Shown: piece after piece, positions 1 to 8,994 of the stretch | How positions within the stretch are numbered: position 1 is the first letter of the stretch | Layout of the letters: each line of letters starts with the position of its first letter | Source of the DNA: Legionella jamestowniensis | GTDB taxonomy: Bacteria > Pseudomonadota > Gammaproteobacteria > Legionellales > Legionellaceae | NCBI RefSeq assembly: GCF_001467745.1 | Contig: NZ_LNYG01000007.1 | Location: 35,488 to 92,465 of the forward strand | Length of the DNA stretch: 56,978 nt | Reading direction: 5' to 3' | The notes under the pieces: generated by a model | The model's database searches: none | What the model was told of the DNA's origin: nothing | Seen by the model: the letters and a program-made list of their open reading frames with translations, nothing else | Program-made: the position numbers and the translations under genes

Positions 1-158
1 TGCTCAATGACCACTGGCAGATAGGAGTGGGTTATGAGTTTGCTGATTGGGGTAAAAGTAAACTGGGACGCGCCTTTGGGCAGACCATGAATTCAGGATT
101 AGCGCTCAATCATCTTTATACCCATGGGGTTTTGTTTAACCTAACTTATGTAGCTTAA
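1..158 (+). CDS. C-terminal end of an outer-membrane beta-barrel protein (partial)
   Basis: The reading frame is open from base 3 to a TAA at 156-158, giving 51 residues whose start lies outside the window. It has alternating polar and hydrophobic strands (QIGVGYEFADWG, then VLFNLTYVA at the very end). This is how Legionella OmpA-like or opacity-type barrels finish: a short terminal strand that the Bam complex recognises. The next gene starts 10 bases downstream, so the two were probably co-transcribed. The exact family cannot be named from this fragment. Confidence 0.6.
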   Translation, partial: LNDHWQIGVGYEFADWGKSKLGRAFGQTMNSGLALNHLYTHGVLFNLTYVA

Positions 159-167
159 GGACGGATC

Positions 168-842
168 ATGCATAGATTTAGTACTGCTATCACAGCCCTT
201 TTCTGCAGTTTAATGCTGTTAAACGTACAAGCAGCTAAACCCTTATGGCTCTTCGACCCCCAAACGTCAACCTCCATTACTGTTGCCAAAGGACGTAGCG
301 ACCAGATTATCTATACCATATATAATCAATCCTCCAAACCAAAGATTCTCTCCATGAAAAGAATTGCGGGGATTAGTCAAACTGCACCCTGCCGACTTCC
401 CGCTAAAGGAAGTTGCACATTGACAGTTAATGTGAATGGCTCAGCGTTGCAAGGAAATGTCATTGGAGGTCCGTTATTATGTCAACAGGGTATTGGGAGA
501 ATATTTTACGCATTCGTCTGACACAGCAGCCTCCCGTGCAGCAATTCGAGGATTTATCTGACGACGGCTTTACTGACTGGTACATGCCGGCTATTTGCGA
601 ATTGGGACGATTTATAGGTTTAGGTGATGATGCTGGATGTGGCAATACTAACCCCAACTTATACACAACCTTGTTTGCGAGTCATTAGGCGGGTTACTAA
701 TGAGAACTACTGGAGTTCTACCGAGGTTTTGGGTGACGCTAATACTGCCGCCTGGCTCCAGGACTTCAACGATGGCCTCCAGGGCAGCGGCGGCAAGAGT
801 ATCACTATTCGGCTTAGGTGTGTTCGGGCTTTTACCCCTTGA
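168..842 (+). pseudogene. Frameshifted secreted DUF1566 (Lcl C-terminal domain-like) protein
   Basis: The first 117 codons (168-521) begin with a good signal peptide (MHRFSTAITALFCSLMLLNVQAA) and a Cys-containing beta domain. The reading then jumps frame near 470-500 to a segment with DDGFTDWYMPAICELG, and again near 660-690 to one with NYWSSTEV and ending IRLRCVRAFTP. Together these are the hallmarks of a DUF1566 domain (DWYMPxxxEL, YWSST, CVR) as found in Legionella collagen-like and related surface proteins. No single frame covers the whole domain, so at least two indels have broken it. Part of the middle (after LYTTLFA) may also be missing. Intact paralogues are usual in Legionella, often in clusters. 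I call it a pseudogene; sequencing error is the alternative. Confidence 0.75.
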
Positions 843-902
843 ACGACACCCGCTGTGGAGAAAGCTATTTTAGAGGCAGGATAATCTGCTGTGCATTAGT
901 AG

Positions 903-1190
903 GTGCCGTGCTGCCCATTCGCTCCTGGTAACGGGAAATGTAAAGTATCTATAATGGAGCCAGCGTGAAATTACAGGCAAGCATCGTGAGATGCTGCCTG
1001 AACTGTCAACATCAGACAGTGAGGACTAAGAGGGTTAAGTAATATAGTAAACCACTGCCAGATATATCCAACCCGCCTGTATCGACAGATAAGTAATATC
1101 CGATATCTAAGCTCGATTTGGCGAACTAGGGAAAATCATGGTTCAGGACATTTAGAAAAGACTGGTTTTCTATGTTTGCTATTCGCCGTT
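903..1190 (+). other. Gene-free, structured stretch; possible group II intron 5' remnant
   Basis: No credible coding frame exists between 843 and 1235. The stretch has several short hairpins with tetraloop-like turns, such as CTCCTGGTAACGGGA near 921-935 and AGGCAAGCATCGTGAGATGCTGCCT near 972-996, plus a GTGCC at 903. That arrangement recalls domain I of a bacterial group II intron. I see no reverse transcriptase frame and no domain V consensus, so at most this is a 5' fragment. The assignment rests on visual resemblance only. Confidence 0.25.
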
Positions 1191-1235
1191 ATTTATAAGA
1201 CTTATTAAGATAATTTGCCTTGATAGATAAACTCA

Positions 1236-1394
1236 CTAGGTATTTTTTCTTCCTTGGGAACGATTTAACAGCTCATCAAAACGCTCATCTAATAAGTTTT
1301 CAATATTATCAAGCTGTGACATGAGTTCATCCATCTTGTATTCTATGCTACGCAGGAGTTTTTCAATCTCCTCTAATCGATTATCGGTGTCCAT
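1236..1394 (-). CDS. Small acidic coiled-coil protein of unknown function
   Basis: A 52-residue protein starts at the ATG at 1394, preceded by GGGAG at good spacing; the longer upstream frame has no such site. It is almost entirely heptad-patterned (LEEIEKLLRSIEYKMDELMSQLDNIENLLDERFDELL), so it should form a helical coiled coil and probably oligomerises. There is no signal peptide or membrane segment. It lies downstream of lysS on the same strand but beyond the lysS terminator, so it has its own promoter or relies on readthrough. I do not recognise a named family. Confidence 0.55.
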   Translation of the reverse strand: MDTDNRLEEIEKLLRSIEYKMDELMSQLDNIENLLDERFDELLNRSQGRKNT

Positions 1395-1456
1395 TATTTT
1401 TCTCCCTTGTATAAAGTTATTATAGATAAGGAGCAAGGAAACAATGGCTATAAGTT

Positions 1457-1483
1457 AAAAAAAAGCAGCTTAAAAGCTGCTTT
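1457..1483 (-). terminator. Rho-independent terminator of prfB-lysS
   Basis: A 9-bp stem (AAAGCAGCT / AGCTGCTTT) with a 4-base loop is followed on the minus strand by a run of eight T. It sits 7 bases past the lysS stop codon, as expected for the end of the prfB-lysS transcript. Confidence 0.85.
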
Positions 1484-1489
1484 AAAACA

Positions 1490-2977
1490 TCAATTTTGTC
1501 GCAAATGTGGGAATAGAATGACATCGCGAATAGAAGGGGAATTAGTAAATAACATGACTAGGCGATCAATACCTATCCCCTCCCCTGCAGTAGGAGGCAT
1601 ACCATATTCCAATGCTTCGATGTAATCACTATCGAAATGCATGGCTTCCAAATCCCCAGCATCCTTTTCTTCTACCTGTTTTTGAAACCGTTCGGCTTGA
1701 TCCTGCGCATCATTAAGCTCCGAGAAACCATTGGCAATTTCACGCCCTGCAATAAAAAATTCAAAACGATCAGTCACCTCAGAATTCATATCATTACGTC
1801 TTGCCAAAGGGGATACTTCTGTGGGATAAGCAGTAATAAATGTGGGTTGAATGAGCAAATGTTCAACAGTTTCTTCAAACACCAACATTTGCAACTTCCC
1901 TATGCCATCCGTAGGCTTATAAATGATGCCTAATTGCTCAAGTAAAGCGCGACAACCCTCAACAGAATCCAGCTGACCATGCGCTAATTCTTTATGATAG
2001 TGTAAAATGGCCTCTTTAACTGTCATTCTTTCAAAGGGCTTGGAAAAATCGATTAACTGTCCCTGGTATTCAATCTGCTGCTTTTCTAATACCGTATCAC
2101 ACAAATAGCGTAGCAATTTCTCGGTAAAATCCATTAAATCACTATAATCTGCATAGGCTTGATAGAATTCAACCATAGTAAATTCTGGATTATGCCGTGT
2201 AGAGATGCCTTCGTTACGAAAATTCCGGTTAATTTCGTAAACACGCTCAAACCCTCCTACAACCAAACGCTTTAAATAAAGCTCAGGTGCAATGCGAAGA
2301 AACATCTGCATGTCCAGTGTATTGTGATGCGTGATAAATGGGCGTGCTATAGCACCCCCAGGAATCGGATGCATCATAGGTGTTTCAACCTCAAGGAACT
2401 GATGGCTGTCCATAAACTGACGAAAGGCCGTAATGAGTTTGGAACGTATCAAAAAAGTATGCCGACTTTCTTCATTCGCTATTAAATCCACATAGCGTTT
2501 ACGGTAACGTAACTCCTGATCAGCCAGTCCATGGAATTTATCCGGCAAAGGCCGTAATGACTTTGTTAATAACTCTATATGCTGTGCATTAACCGTCAAT
2601 TCGCCAGTGTTGGTTTTAAATAACTCACCGCTAACTCCGACGATGTCTCCTAAATCCCAATGTTTAAACTGTTCATAAAGTTCAGGCAAATCATTCTGGC
2701 GGATATAAACTTGAATGCGACCTGAAACATCTTGGATATGAAAAAAACTTGCTTTACCCATAATACGACGCAAGACAATACGTCCAGCTACCACCACTTT
2801 AATGAGTTGTTCAGCCAACTGTTCTTTTTCAAGATGGGCGTACTTATTAAGCAAATCGAGTGCTACATCATGGCGGCGAAATTTATTGGGGAAATTAAAT
2901 CCACTCTCACGCAAATCAGCCAGTTTTTGTTTACGAATTTGATAAACTTCACTTTCGTCTAAATGTTCTTCTGTCAT
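1490..2977 (-). CDS. lysS: Lysyl-tRNA synthetase, class II
   Basis: The 495-residue cytoplasmic enzyme charges tRNA-Lys with lysine using ATP. It has an N-terminal OB-fold anticodon-binding domain (about residues 55-150, including [12 protein letters not shown]). The class II catalytic core follows: motif 1 around [21 protein letters not shown], motif 2 [20 protein letters not shown] and motif 3 [11 protein letters not shown] near the C terminus. The length matches bacterial LysRS (about 490-510). Its ATG overlaps the end of prfB by 4 bases, so it is translationally coupled to release factor 2, the same prfB-lysS pairing as in E. coli. A strong terminator follows. The call is secure. Confidence 0.97.
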   Translation of the reverse strand: MTEEHLDESEVYQIRKQKLADLRESGFNFPNKFRRHDVALDLLNKYAHLEKEQLAEQLIKVVVAGRIVLRRIMGKASFFHIQDVSGRIQVYIRQNDLPELYEQFKHWDLGDIVGVSGELFKTNTGELTVNAQHIELLTKSLRPLPDKFHGLADQELRYRKRYVDLIANEESRHTFLIRSKLITAFRQFMDSHQFLEVETPMMHPIPGGAIARPFITHHNTLDMQMFLRIAPELYLKRLVVGGFERVYEINRNFRNEGISTRHNPEFTMVEFYQAYADYSDLMDFTEKLLRYLCDTVLEKQQIEYQGQLIDFSKPFERMTVKEAILHYHKELAHGQLDSVEGCRALLEQLGIIYKPTDGIGKLQMLVFEETVEHLLIQPTFITAYPTEVSPLARRNDMNSEVTDRFEFFIAGREIANGFSELNDAQDQAERFQKQVEEKDAGDLEAMHFDSDYIEALEYGMPPTAGEGIGIDRLVMLFTNSPSIRDVILFPHLRQN

Positions 2978-4081
2978 TGTTCCCCTACTCCCGCCTTTAA
3001 ACTGGCTTCAATAAATTGATCGAGATCCCCGTCTAAAACTGCTTGCGTGTTACTTGTTTCTACGCCTGTTCGTAAATCCTTTATTCGAGATTGATCAAGG
3101 ACATAGGAGCGAATTTGCGACCCCCATCCAATATCAGATTTCGATGCCTCCAGCACTTGCTGCGCAGCATTCTTTTTCTGCATTTCCATCTCATAGAGCT
3201 TAGCACGTAACTGCTTCATTGCCTGATCTTTGTTTTTGTGCTGGCTCCTGTCTGTTTGACATTGAACGACAATACCACTGGGTACGTGCGTAATACGGAC
3301 AGCAGAATCAGTTCGGTTTACGTGCTGTCCTCCTGCACCTGACGCTCGATAAGTATCGATGCGTAAATCCGCCGGGTTAATTTCAATTTCAATATCATCA
3401 TCAATTTCAGGAGAGATAAAAACAGCCGCAAAGGAGGTATGACGGCGATTTCCAGAGTCAAACGGTGATTTTCTGACTAGTCGATGCACCCCCGTCTCAG
3501 TCCGCAACCACCCGTAAGCATGTTCACCGGTAAAATAGATAGTGGCACTTTTAATCCCGGCAACTTCCCCTGCGGAACACTCTATCAATTCAGTACCGAA
3601 GCCGTGGTGCTCCCCCCAGCGTAAATACATGCGAAGCAACATTTCTGCCCAATCCTGCGCTTCTGTTCCACCGGAGCCAGCCTGAATATCTAAATAGGCA
3701 TTGGCACTGTCCATTTCGCCTGAAAACATGCGGCGAAACTCAAGCTCAGAAACACGCTGTTCTACAACAGCCGTTTCACCAGCAACTTCCTGAATCATCG
3801 TCTCATCATCTTCGGTGCGAGCTAACTCAAAAAGTTCAGTCAAATCGACAAGGGATTTACTCAATTGCTCTAACTGATGAACGACAGCTTCAAGTTGTGA
3901 TCGCTCTCGACCTAACGCTTGTGCATGTTCAGGATTATTCCAAACTTCTGAAGATTCTAATTCGCGCGTGACCTCTTCCAGGCGTTCACGTTTATTATCA
4001 AAGTCAAAGGTACCCCCTAAGCGCTGTAATTCGCTTATCCAAATCAGCCAAAGTCAGAGTGATTTGATTTACTTCTAGCAT
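2974..4081 (-). CDS. prfB: Peptide chain release factor 2, expressed by programmed +1 frameshift
   Basis: RF2 ends translation at UGA and UAA codons. A 25-codon first frame starts at the ATG at 4081 ([18 protein letters not shown]...LRGYL) and hits an in-frame TGA at 4004-4006. The main frame resumes one base later at GAC (4003-4005) and runs to 2974. The product is about 368 residues, close to E. coli RF2 (365). The main part carries the SPF tripeptide that reads the stop codon ([14 protein letters not shown]) and the catalytic GGQ loop ([15 protein letters not shown]). The coding sequence should be written as complement(2974..4005) joined to complement(4007..4081). It overlaps lysS by 4 bases. 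Expression is autoregulated: scarce RF2 slows UGA decoding and favours the shift. Confidence 0.97.
4003..4018 (-). promoter_or_regulatory. prfB +1 recoding site
   Basis: On the minus strand the order is AGGGGG (4013-4018), a 3-base gap (TAC), then CTTTGAC (4003-4009). This is the canonical RF2 shift site: an internal Shine-Dalgarno-like sequence just upstream of the slippery CUU followed by UGA C. It matches the E. coli site apart from one base in the gap. Confidence 0.95.
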
Positions 4082-4113
4082 GAGTATCCTTCAGGTTTTA
4101 AAACAAGGGCATT

Positions 4114-4142
4114 ATTGTACAACTAAAGCTAATTTCTGACCA
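4114..4142 (-). promoter_or_regulatory. Candidate sigma-70 promoter for prfB-lysS
   Basis: On the minus strand, TGGTCA (4137-4142) and TACAAT (4114-4119) are separated by 17 bases, with matches of 4/6 and 5/6 to the -35 and -10 consensus. The -10 box is about 32 bases before the prfB ATG, and an AAGGA ribosome-binding site lies between them. This is a prediction from sequence alone. Confidence 0.5.
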
Positions 4143-4287
4143 TAGGAGCATTGAGATGTTTCAAGGCAAAATCATACCATGTGGAGTCAACTTAATCCCG
4201 TCAGCTTGCATGAAATTATTATCTGCATAATCAAAATGCAGCCTACAAAATATTTTTTAATAATGTAGTAAGTTGAGGTGTTTTCCG

Positions 4288-5187
4288 TCAATAAGCCACT
4301 TCTTTAACATTGATATTTTTTTCTTTTTCCCAATGCCTTAGAGGGGATAATTCTGGATTTACCATACTGTCTACTGGCAAATAAAAGGTTTGTTCCAATA
4401 GAAATTGGCCGCTTAAGGCAGCATGGGAAACTTGATCAGTAAACACTATCCAAGTGCTTTGTGCCGGAAATTCAACACGTTGCTTCTTCACTTTCTGTTG
4501 ATAACCATCATCCAATTTCATGCTGTTATGCAAATTTAATTGATAATGATCATAAGCTGAACGTACGGTTTTAGTAGCCCTAATCACGTGTAGTAGTTTG
4601 GCTATCATGCGGTTATAAGGAGGAATGCTGGAGGAGAAACGTGCCAATACCTGGGCGAAAGGCTCTCCCAAATGCCAAACACGTGGCTCACCATAAGGGT
4701 TTACATTCGTAAAAACACGCAAGATTCGCTTCCCATAGACAGGACTTGAAGGGAACGAATCGACATGTAAACGTTTGTCATCTTTTCGTCTTGAACTGAC
4801 GCGTCCTTTAATCTCAGCAGGACGATAGCTGGTTCGTCCCCAAAGGATTGCTTTCTCATATTCAGGTAATAGCGTAGTTACCAAATTCTTGGCAAATTCA
4901 GCGTAACGCGTCATAAATGGTTGTAAAAGAGCTACCGTTGCATGGTGAGGATTGGAATCTATACCCCCTAAACGTCTCTTTTGATAGTCAAAGCTCAAAT
5001 TCTTATGTTTACCATCCAAAAAATTATCTGACAAAAGCTGATCTTGCTCCAAGGTATTCAGATGAAAAGGATAATGAGGCAAATAAATCACCTTTCCTGC
5101 TTCCAGCGAAAGAAGTGACTTATATTTGGCATCAGTGGTCAGAGTATTTAGACTATCGATTTCTAAAGTATGAAGCAATTGGTCCAT
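4288..5187 (-). CDS. kdoO: Kdo hydroxylase (Fe(II)/2-oxoglutarate-type)
   Basis: This 299-residue soluble protein resembles the Kdo 3-hydroxylase family (KdoO), which oxidises a Kdo sugar in the lipopolysaccharide core to Ko using Fe(II), 2-oxoglutarate and oxygen. A metal site of the HxD...H type is visible: H141 and D143 in RLHVDSFPSSP, and H255 in DQVSHAALSG. Basic residues around GRVSSRRKDDKRL lie just before it. The length is typical for the family. There is no signal peptide, in keeping with cytoplasmic action on lipid A precursors. It stands alone, 48 bases downstream of the 613-residue gene on the same strand. The fold call is fairly strong; the exact substrate position is inferred from the family. 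Confidence 0.75.
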   Translation of the reverse strand: MDQLLHTLEIDSLNTLTTDAKYKSLLSLEAGKVIYLPHYPFHLNTLEQDQLLSDNFLDGKHKNLSFDYQKRRLGGIDSNPHHATVALLQPFMTRYAEFAKNLVTTLLPEYEKAILWGRTSYRPAEIKGRVSSRRKDDKRLHVDSFPSSPVYGKRILRVFTNVNPYGEPRVWHLGEPFAQVLARFSSSIPPYNRMIAKLLHVIRATKTVRSAYDHYQLNLHNSMKLDDGYQQKVKKQRVEFPAQSTWIVFTDQVSHAALSGQFLLEQTFYLPVDSMVNPELSPLRHWEKEKNINVKEVAY

Positions 5188-5235
5188 TTATGGCCTCAGA
5201 TAGTTAAGTAGTTAACCTTTTTCATTAACTATTGT

Positions 5236-7077
5236 TTAATTAAAATTAGCGACGTTATTGTATTCCTGTTCGACTAAAAGATCATCTTTTGCAAATTCAT
5301 TTTTTACTCCCGATCTTACTTCTTTCCTCAAAAATTTATAGCCTATTTTTTCATTTTCCATCGCAGCAAGTGACTCATCATGCTTTGAGCTGCCTGAACG
5401 ATAAAATTTGAAAGCAGCGCTGGTATATTTATCCATGGAGTCATACAAGGATTGGTAGGAGGTTAGTGTTTCCTGTATTAAACCCACCTCAAAAACTGAA
5501 GAATCGAATTTCTTATATTCAATCAAAGCTGCTTTCAATTCTTTTAGAGAATCAGCATAATCATGTCGACGACCGTTACTGAAGTAGGGCAGATGCTCCT
5601 CAATGCATTGAATAATCGTATCAATGCTTTCACGGCTTCTCATTCTATCTAGTAAATCTCTAAAACTATTTCTCCTTCCATAATAGTCAGCTCCAGTATA
5701 ACTACCGAAAAACTTTAAAAATGAAGAGGTTTCTCCAGCACGTTTTGATAAGTAGCGATTAATTTTTGTTAAACTATTGAGCAATCGTTGAGGATTGGGT
5801 TTTTCGGAGAGGTTAAGTTCAGGGACATGGGCCTTCCCAATGTTTTTCTCATATTGCTCTTTAAACTCAGCGACACTTCTTCCATACTTTACATAAGGAA
5901 AGTCATCATCACGATTAACTTTTATTTTGCAATTCTCTCCTAAAACCCCTCGCTTGTTTAATTCAGCTACGACGCGATACAAACTATGACCACCCGGTTG
6001 ATAATGGCCACTTAAGTTAGTAATTAGGGTAACTTCGCCATTTTCTATGACAAGGCTTCCTGCAGATGCGACAGGGTTACCCTGCGTAAATGAGGAGTGT
6101 CCAATGCGTTTTCCCTCGCGATAAGCACCCTCCGGACTGATGAATAAATTACCCTCCAGATCCATCACAAAAATATATTCTTTCTTTTGAGTGTCTACCG
6201 GTTTATTGTCTGACCAACACAGTTGCTTTTGCTCATTGGTTGTAACTAAATAATCCAAAGCCTCCGTTGCGTCTAAATAGTAATTAAAACTGTTAAACCA
6301 ACGTGCATCATCCGCTGCAAGTTCTTCCCAATGCTCTTTGATCATGGCTGGGTCAAACAGTTTTTCTTTTTGTTGCAGCGCTTCATCAAAAGCCACTTCA
6401 ACGGTTAAATCTTCTTCTTTGTCCCCATTCACCCAAGCATCATGGACAGGTTTTAGAGCATGTCGAATTGCAGGGTACATGGTACCCCATGCGCGATGTT
6501 TTGGATCGAGTGCTTCTCGTTGTAAACGCGGCGGTAGTGGCACACCTTCACCGCGAAGAACAAATCCTTTATCTTTTTCGGAGGTATTATCATCGTCAGC
6601 CGCTTCTACATAACCTTTCGCTTTAGAAGGCCAGGATTCCGAAACATTTCTTGAAATCACATGAGGTATAGAATAAAGACTTTGCTCTGGCACAACGCTA
6701 GCCGCCCAGCGTTTAAAATGACGATTAATTTTTAATTGTTGCCCTGCTGCCAATTTTAAATTAACTAATTCTTTATGTATTCCATTCTGGTTTTTATAGA
6801 GAAGTGCAAGTGTTGCGGAAGTCTTAAAAATTTCAAGAAGGTATTGTTGTTGCCTCTGAAAAGTTTGAAAGATTTCTACAATGGCTGCAGTTTTTGAAAG
6901 CGCTGGAGGGGAAAGTTTTTCATTTAATGAGGCAATTTCTTGATTATATCGAAGAATTTTTACTTCTAGATCTTTTAATTCAAAGGGAGAATCATCTTGA
7001 ATGTTGTTTGGTTTGTGAAGTGGTTTTATTATTGCAGAAAAATTTTTGGTTTTGATAAGATGAATAAAATCGAACAA
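5236..7077 (-). CDS. Effector-like protein with an IQM-like HSSF...SGHY motif block
   Basis: This 613-residue protein has no signal peptide or membrane helix. Residues about 34-100 are helical with coiled-coil character. Residues about 299-375 contain a striking block: YIFVMDLEGNLF, then GKRIGHSSFTQGNPVASAG (HSSF at 327-330), then LSGHYQPGGHSLYRVV (SGHY at 356-359). A HSS-F, A-AG, SGHY-P series is what I recall from the plant IQM (IQ-motif, calmodulin-binding) proteins and some fungal proteins. A helical, charged C-terminal half (about 400-613) follows. The domain's biochemical activity is not known to me. Size, eukaryote-like motif and isolated position suggest a Dot/Icm-secreted effector, but that is inference. 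The C-terminal tail (EFAKDDLLVEQEYNNVANFN) is acidic, which fits that idea loosely. Confidence 0.6.
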   Translation of the reverse strand: MFDFIHLIKTKNFSAIIKPLHKPNNIQDDSPFELKDLEVKILRYNQEIASLNEKLSPPALSKTAAIVEIFQTFQRQQQYLLEIFKTSATLALLYKNQNGIHKELVNLKLAAGQQLKINRHFKRWAASVVPEQSLYSIPHVISRNVSESWPSKAKGYVEAADDDNTSEKDKGFVLRGEGVPLPPRLQREALDPKHRAWGTMYPAIRHALKPVHDAWVNGDKEEDLTVEVAFDEALQQKEKLFDPAMIKEHWEELAADDARWFNSFNYYLDATEALDYLVTTNEQKQLCWSDNKPVDTQKKEYIFVMDLEGNLFISPEGAYREGKRIGHSSFTQGNPVASAGSLVIENGEVTLITNLSGHYQPGGHSLYRVVAELNKRGVLGENCKIKVNRDDDFPYVKYGRSVAEFKEQYEKNIGKAHVPELNLSEKPNPQRLLNSLTKINRYLSKRAGETSSFLKFFGSYTGADYYGRRNSFRDLLDRMRSRESIDTIIQCIEEHLPYFSNGRRHDYADSLKELKAALIEYKKFDSSVFEVGLIQETLTSYQSLYDSMDKYTSAAFKFYRSGSSKHDESLAAMENEKIGYKFLRKEVRSGVKNEFAKDDLLVEQEYNNVANFN

Positions 7078-7322
7078 TTTTTCACCATTTTAGTCTTTAA
7101 AAAAGACAACTTTATCATAAAATTATTAAGTGAAAATTAAATTATCTACTTATCATAAAAGTGACCCTCTCTATAGGATAATATTTTTTATGTCGTCGTT
7201 GGAAACACGCCTATCCCTTGGGTCAAACATCAAAAACTAACGAAAGAGTTCTTAGTGCCGACATGCGGGAATCCTTGGATTGATTCCTTTCATCAATCAT
7301 TTCCGCTGGATCTTTTAAGTAG

Positions 7323-7721
7323 TTATGACTTCTCTCTATTTTTTCTATCCCCGTAAGGTCGGGTAATAATTTCCATTAAATGCCCATCCGGGTCTTCAAA
7401 ATAGACTCCCCTTCCCCCGTCCCAGTGGTTAATCTCCCCAAGCTTTGATTGCTCTGGGTCAGCCCAATAGCTAAGATTTTTATCTTTAATTCGTTTAAAG
7501 CTCTCATCAAATTCAGCCTCGCTGACTAAAAATGCATAATGTTGTGGGTGAATGGTTCCAGTCATTTTTTTATAATCGAGGCTGACGTCATTACTCGTTT
7601 GTACCATGACAAAAGGTCCCCAATGTTTAGGGGTAGGGAGATTTAAGATTTCGGCTAAAAAATCGGCTGAGGCTTGGTTATCATGTGCAGCTACAATGGT
7701 ATGGTTAAGAAAAACGGCCAT
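7323..7721 (-). CDS. VOC-family (glyoxalase/bleomycin-resistance fold) protein
   Basis: This 132-residue cytoplasmic protein is a single vicinal-oxygen-chelate unit of two beta-alpha-beta-beta-beta modules. Likely metal ligands are H7 (FLNHTIV), H61 (PQHYAFLV) and E117 in the classic ending YFEDPDGHLMEII. DPDGHLMEI is the diagnostic signature. Members isomerise, cleave or sequester small molecules; nothing here fixes the substrate. It has its own good ribosome-binding site (GGAG) and no operon partner, lying between the effector-like gene and the end of the flagellar block. Confidence 0.85.
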   Translation of the reverse strand: MAVFLNHTIVAAHDNQASADFLAEILNLPTPKHWGPFVMVQTSNDVSLDYKKMTGTIHPQHYAFLVSEAEFDESFKRIKDKNLSYWADPEQSKLGEINHWDGGRGVYFEDPDGHLMEIITRPYGDRKNREKS

Positions 7722-7759
7722 AATTTTTCTCCTTCTGTATTTATTGAGGGATGGTTTAG

Positions 7760-8173
7760 TTAACCATTACTCATATGAGGATTCGTTTTTATAACGGTGC
7801 GATAAGCATGTAAATTCATTAATAATTCCGCTTCCGCATTCGATAGGTGGCAACTGGTAATGATTTCTTCTTTATCACCACCCATTTCTAAAATACGCAA
7901 TGCATGTTGATAACCCCCATCATTGTCGCGCTTATTTTCCAAGGCTTGCAGTTGGTTATCCATGCTAACAAATAAACGGTTAATTTCTGCAATTTGTTTG
8001 GCAAAGCTTAAATCCGCATTCACTAAAACTGTATGGCTACGCTGAAGTTGCTTTAATTCTTGCGATAGTGCCTTGAGTTGTTCATTCACTCTTTTCGTCA
8101 CTTTCTTGAAACGGAAAGTGGCTCTCATAAAAAATAAACTCAAAATTACAGTGATACTTGCAGCAATAATCAT
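7760..8173 (-). CDS. DUF2802 protein at the end of the flagellar operon
   Basis: This 137-residue protein has one N-terminal membrane helix (about residues 2-18), a long coiled coil (about 25-85) and a C-terminal helical region with GGYQHALRILEMGGDKEEIITSCHLSNAEAELLMNLH. The last part looks like the DUF2802 helix-turn-helix-like motif (a hydrophobic repeat followed by CxLSxAEAELL). DUF2802 genes often follow motCD in polar-flagellate gammaproteobacteria such as Pseudomonas. It overlaps motD by 4 bases, so it is co-translated. Function is unknown; a membrane-anchored accessory role in motility is the reasonable inference. Confidence 0.8.
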   Translation of the reverse strand: MIIAASITVILSLFFMRATFRFKKVTKRVNEQLKALSQELKQLQRSHTVLVNADLSFAKQIAEINRLFVSMDNQLQALENKRDNDGGYQHALRILEMGGDKEEIITSCHLSNAEAELLMNLHAYRTVIKTNPHMSNG

Positions 8174-8994
8174 AATGCTTCCTTATTTACAGGTTCAGTA
8201 TTATTTGTTTTGGTTTTCTTATTGATCGTTAAGTCCTCTTCCTCTTCATCCGCTACAAGTTTGGGGGCTTTCATAATAATGGCTGGGTTTAACAAGCGAG
8301 GAACAGTTTTATCCTTGGCAATAATCATATTTACTCGTCTGTTTTTAGAACGTCCCTCTTCGGTGGTATTATCGGCGATGGGATATTGCTCGCCAAAACC
8401 TGTTACAGTAATGCGACTTTGCCCCACGCCAAACATTGTTAACATACGAGCCACTGACGCAGCCCGAGCGGCTGATAACTCCCAGTTTGATGGATATTGA
8501 CTGGTATAAATTGGAACGTTATCGGTATAACCTTCCAAAGCAATAGGATAAGGAAGCTTTTTAATAACGTCTGCTATTTGCATTAATTTCACAAACGCAA
8601 TCGGTCTTAATTCAGCACTGCCGCTTTCAAATAAAGCCCCTGCTTTAATGTCAAGTTCAATCCATCCATCCTGTGGATTCATTTGATAATCCGAATCTTG
8701 AAGCTCGGCTAGAGATTTCACAAGTTCACCAAACGGATCTTTAGGATTTGAGGTCGCCTCAGGACTATTGGGGTCTTTTAACTTAGGCGGCTCATCCAGG
8801 GGTTTTTTATCCCCTTTTTTTGCAAAAGCAGAGTGCATGCCTTGCGCCAAAGATTTATATTTTGAAACGTTCACCGAAGAGATCGCATACATTACTACGA
8901 AAAACGCAAAAAGTAATGTAATGAAATCTGCATAAGATACCACCCACCGGTGGGCATCTTCATGGCTGTCCGCTTTCTTTTTTCTTCCTTGCAT
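8170..8994 (-). CDS. motD: Flagellar stator protein MotD (MotB family)
   Basis: This 274-residue inner-membrane protein anchors the motor stator to peptidoglycan. Residues about 17-42 form the single membrane helix (VVSYADFITLLFAFFVVMYA) with the proton-carrying Asp at D23. A linker rich in Lys, Pro and Asp follows, then an OmpA-like peptidoglycan-binding domain with GYTDNVPIYTSQYPSNWELS and GFGEQYPIADN...RSKNRRV. It lies directly after motC and overlaps it by 35 bases, the order expected of a paired stator set. Its position behind fliA suggests MotD rather than the separate motAB set. The family call is certain. Confidence 0.92.
   Translation of the reverse strand: MQGRKKKADSHEDAHRWVVSYADFITLLFAFFVVMYAISSVNVSKYKSLAQGMHSAFAKKGDKKPLDEPPKLKDPNSPEATSNPKDPFGELVKSLAELQDSDYQMNPQDGWIELDIKAGALFESGSAELRPIAFVKLMQIADVIKKLPYPIALEGYTDNVPIYTSQYPSNWELSAARAASVARMLTMFGVGQSRITVTGFGEQYPIADNTTEEGRSKNRRVNMIIAKDKTVPRLLNPAIIMKAPKLVADEEEEDLTINKKTKTNNTEPVNKEAL

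Noticed and set aside
6338-6613. Open frame on the plus strand inside the IQM-like gene
   Set aside because: It is a frame shadow opposite a clearly coding gene, rich in Ser and Cys, with no ribosome-binding site.
7190-7310. Repeat-like sequence upstream of the 613-residue gene
   Set aside because: It contains GACATGCGGGAATCC, which recalls a dispersed palindrome, but no matching arm was found, so it is not listed as a repeat.
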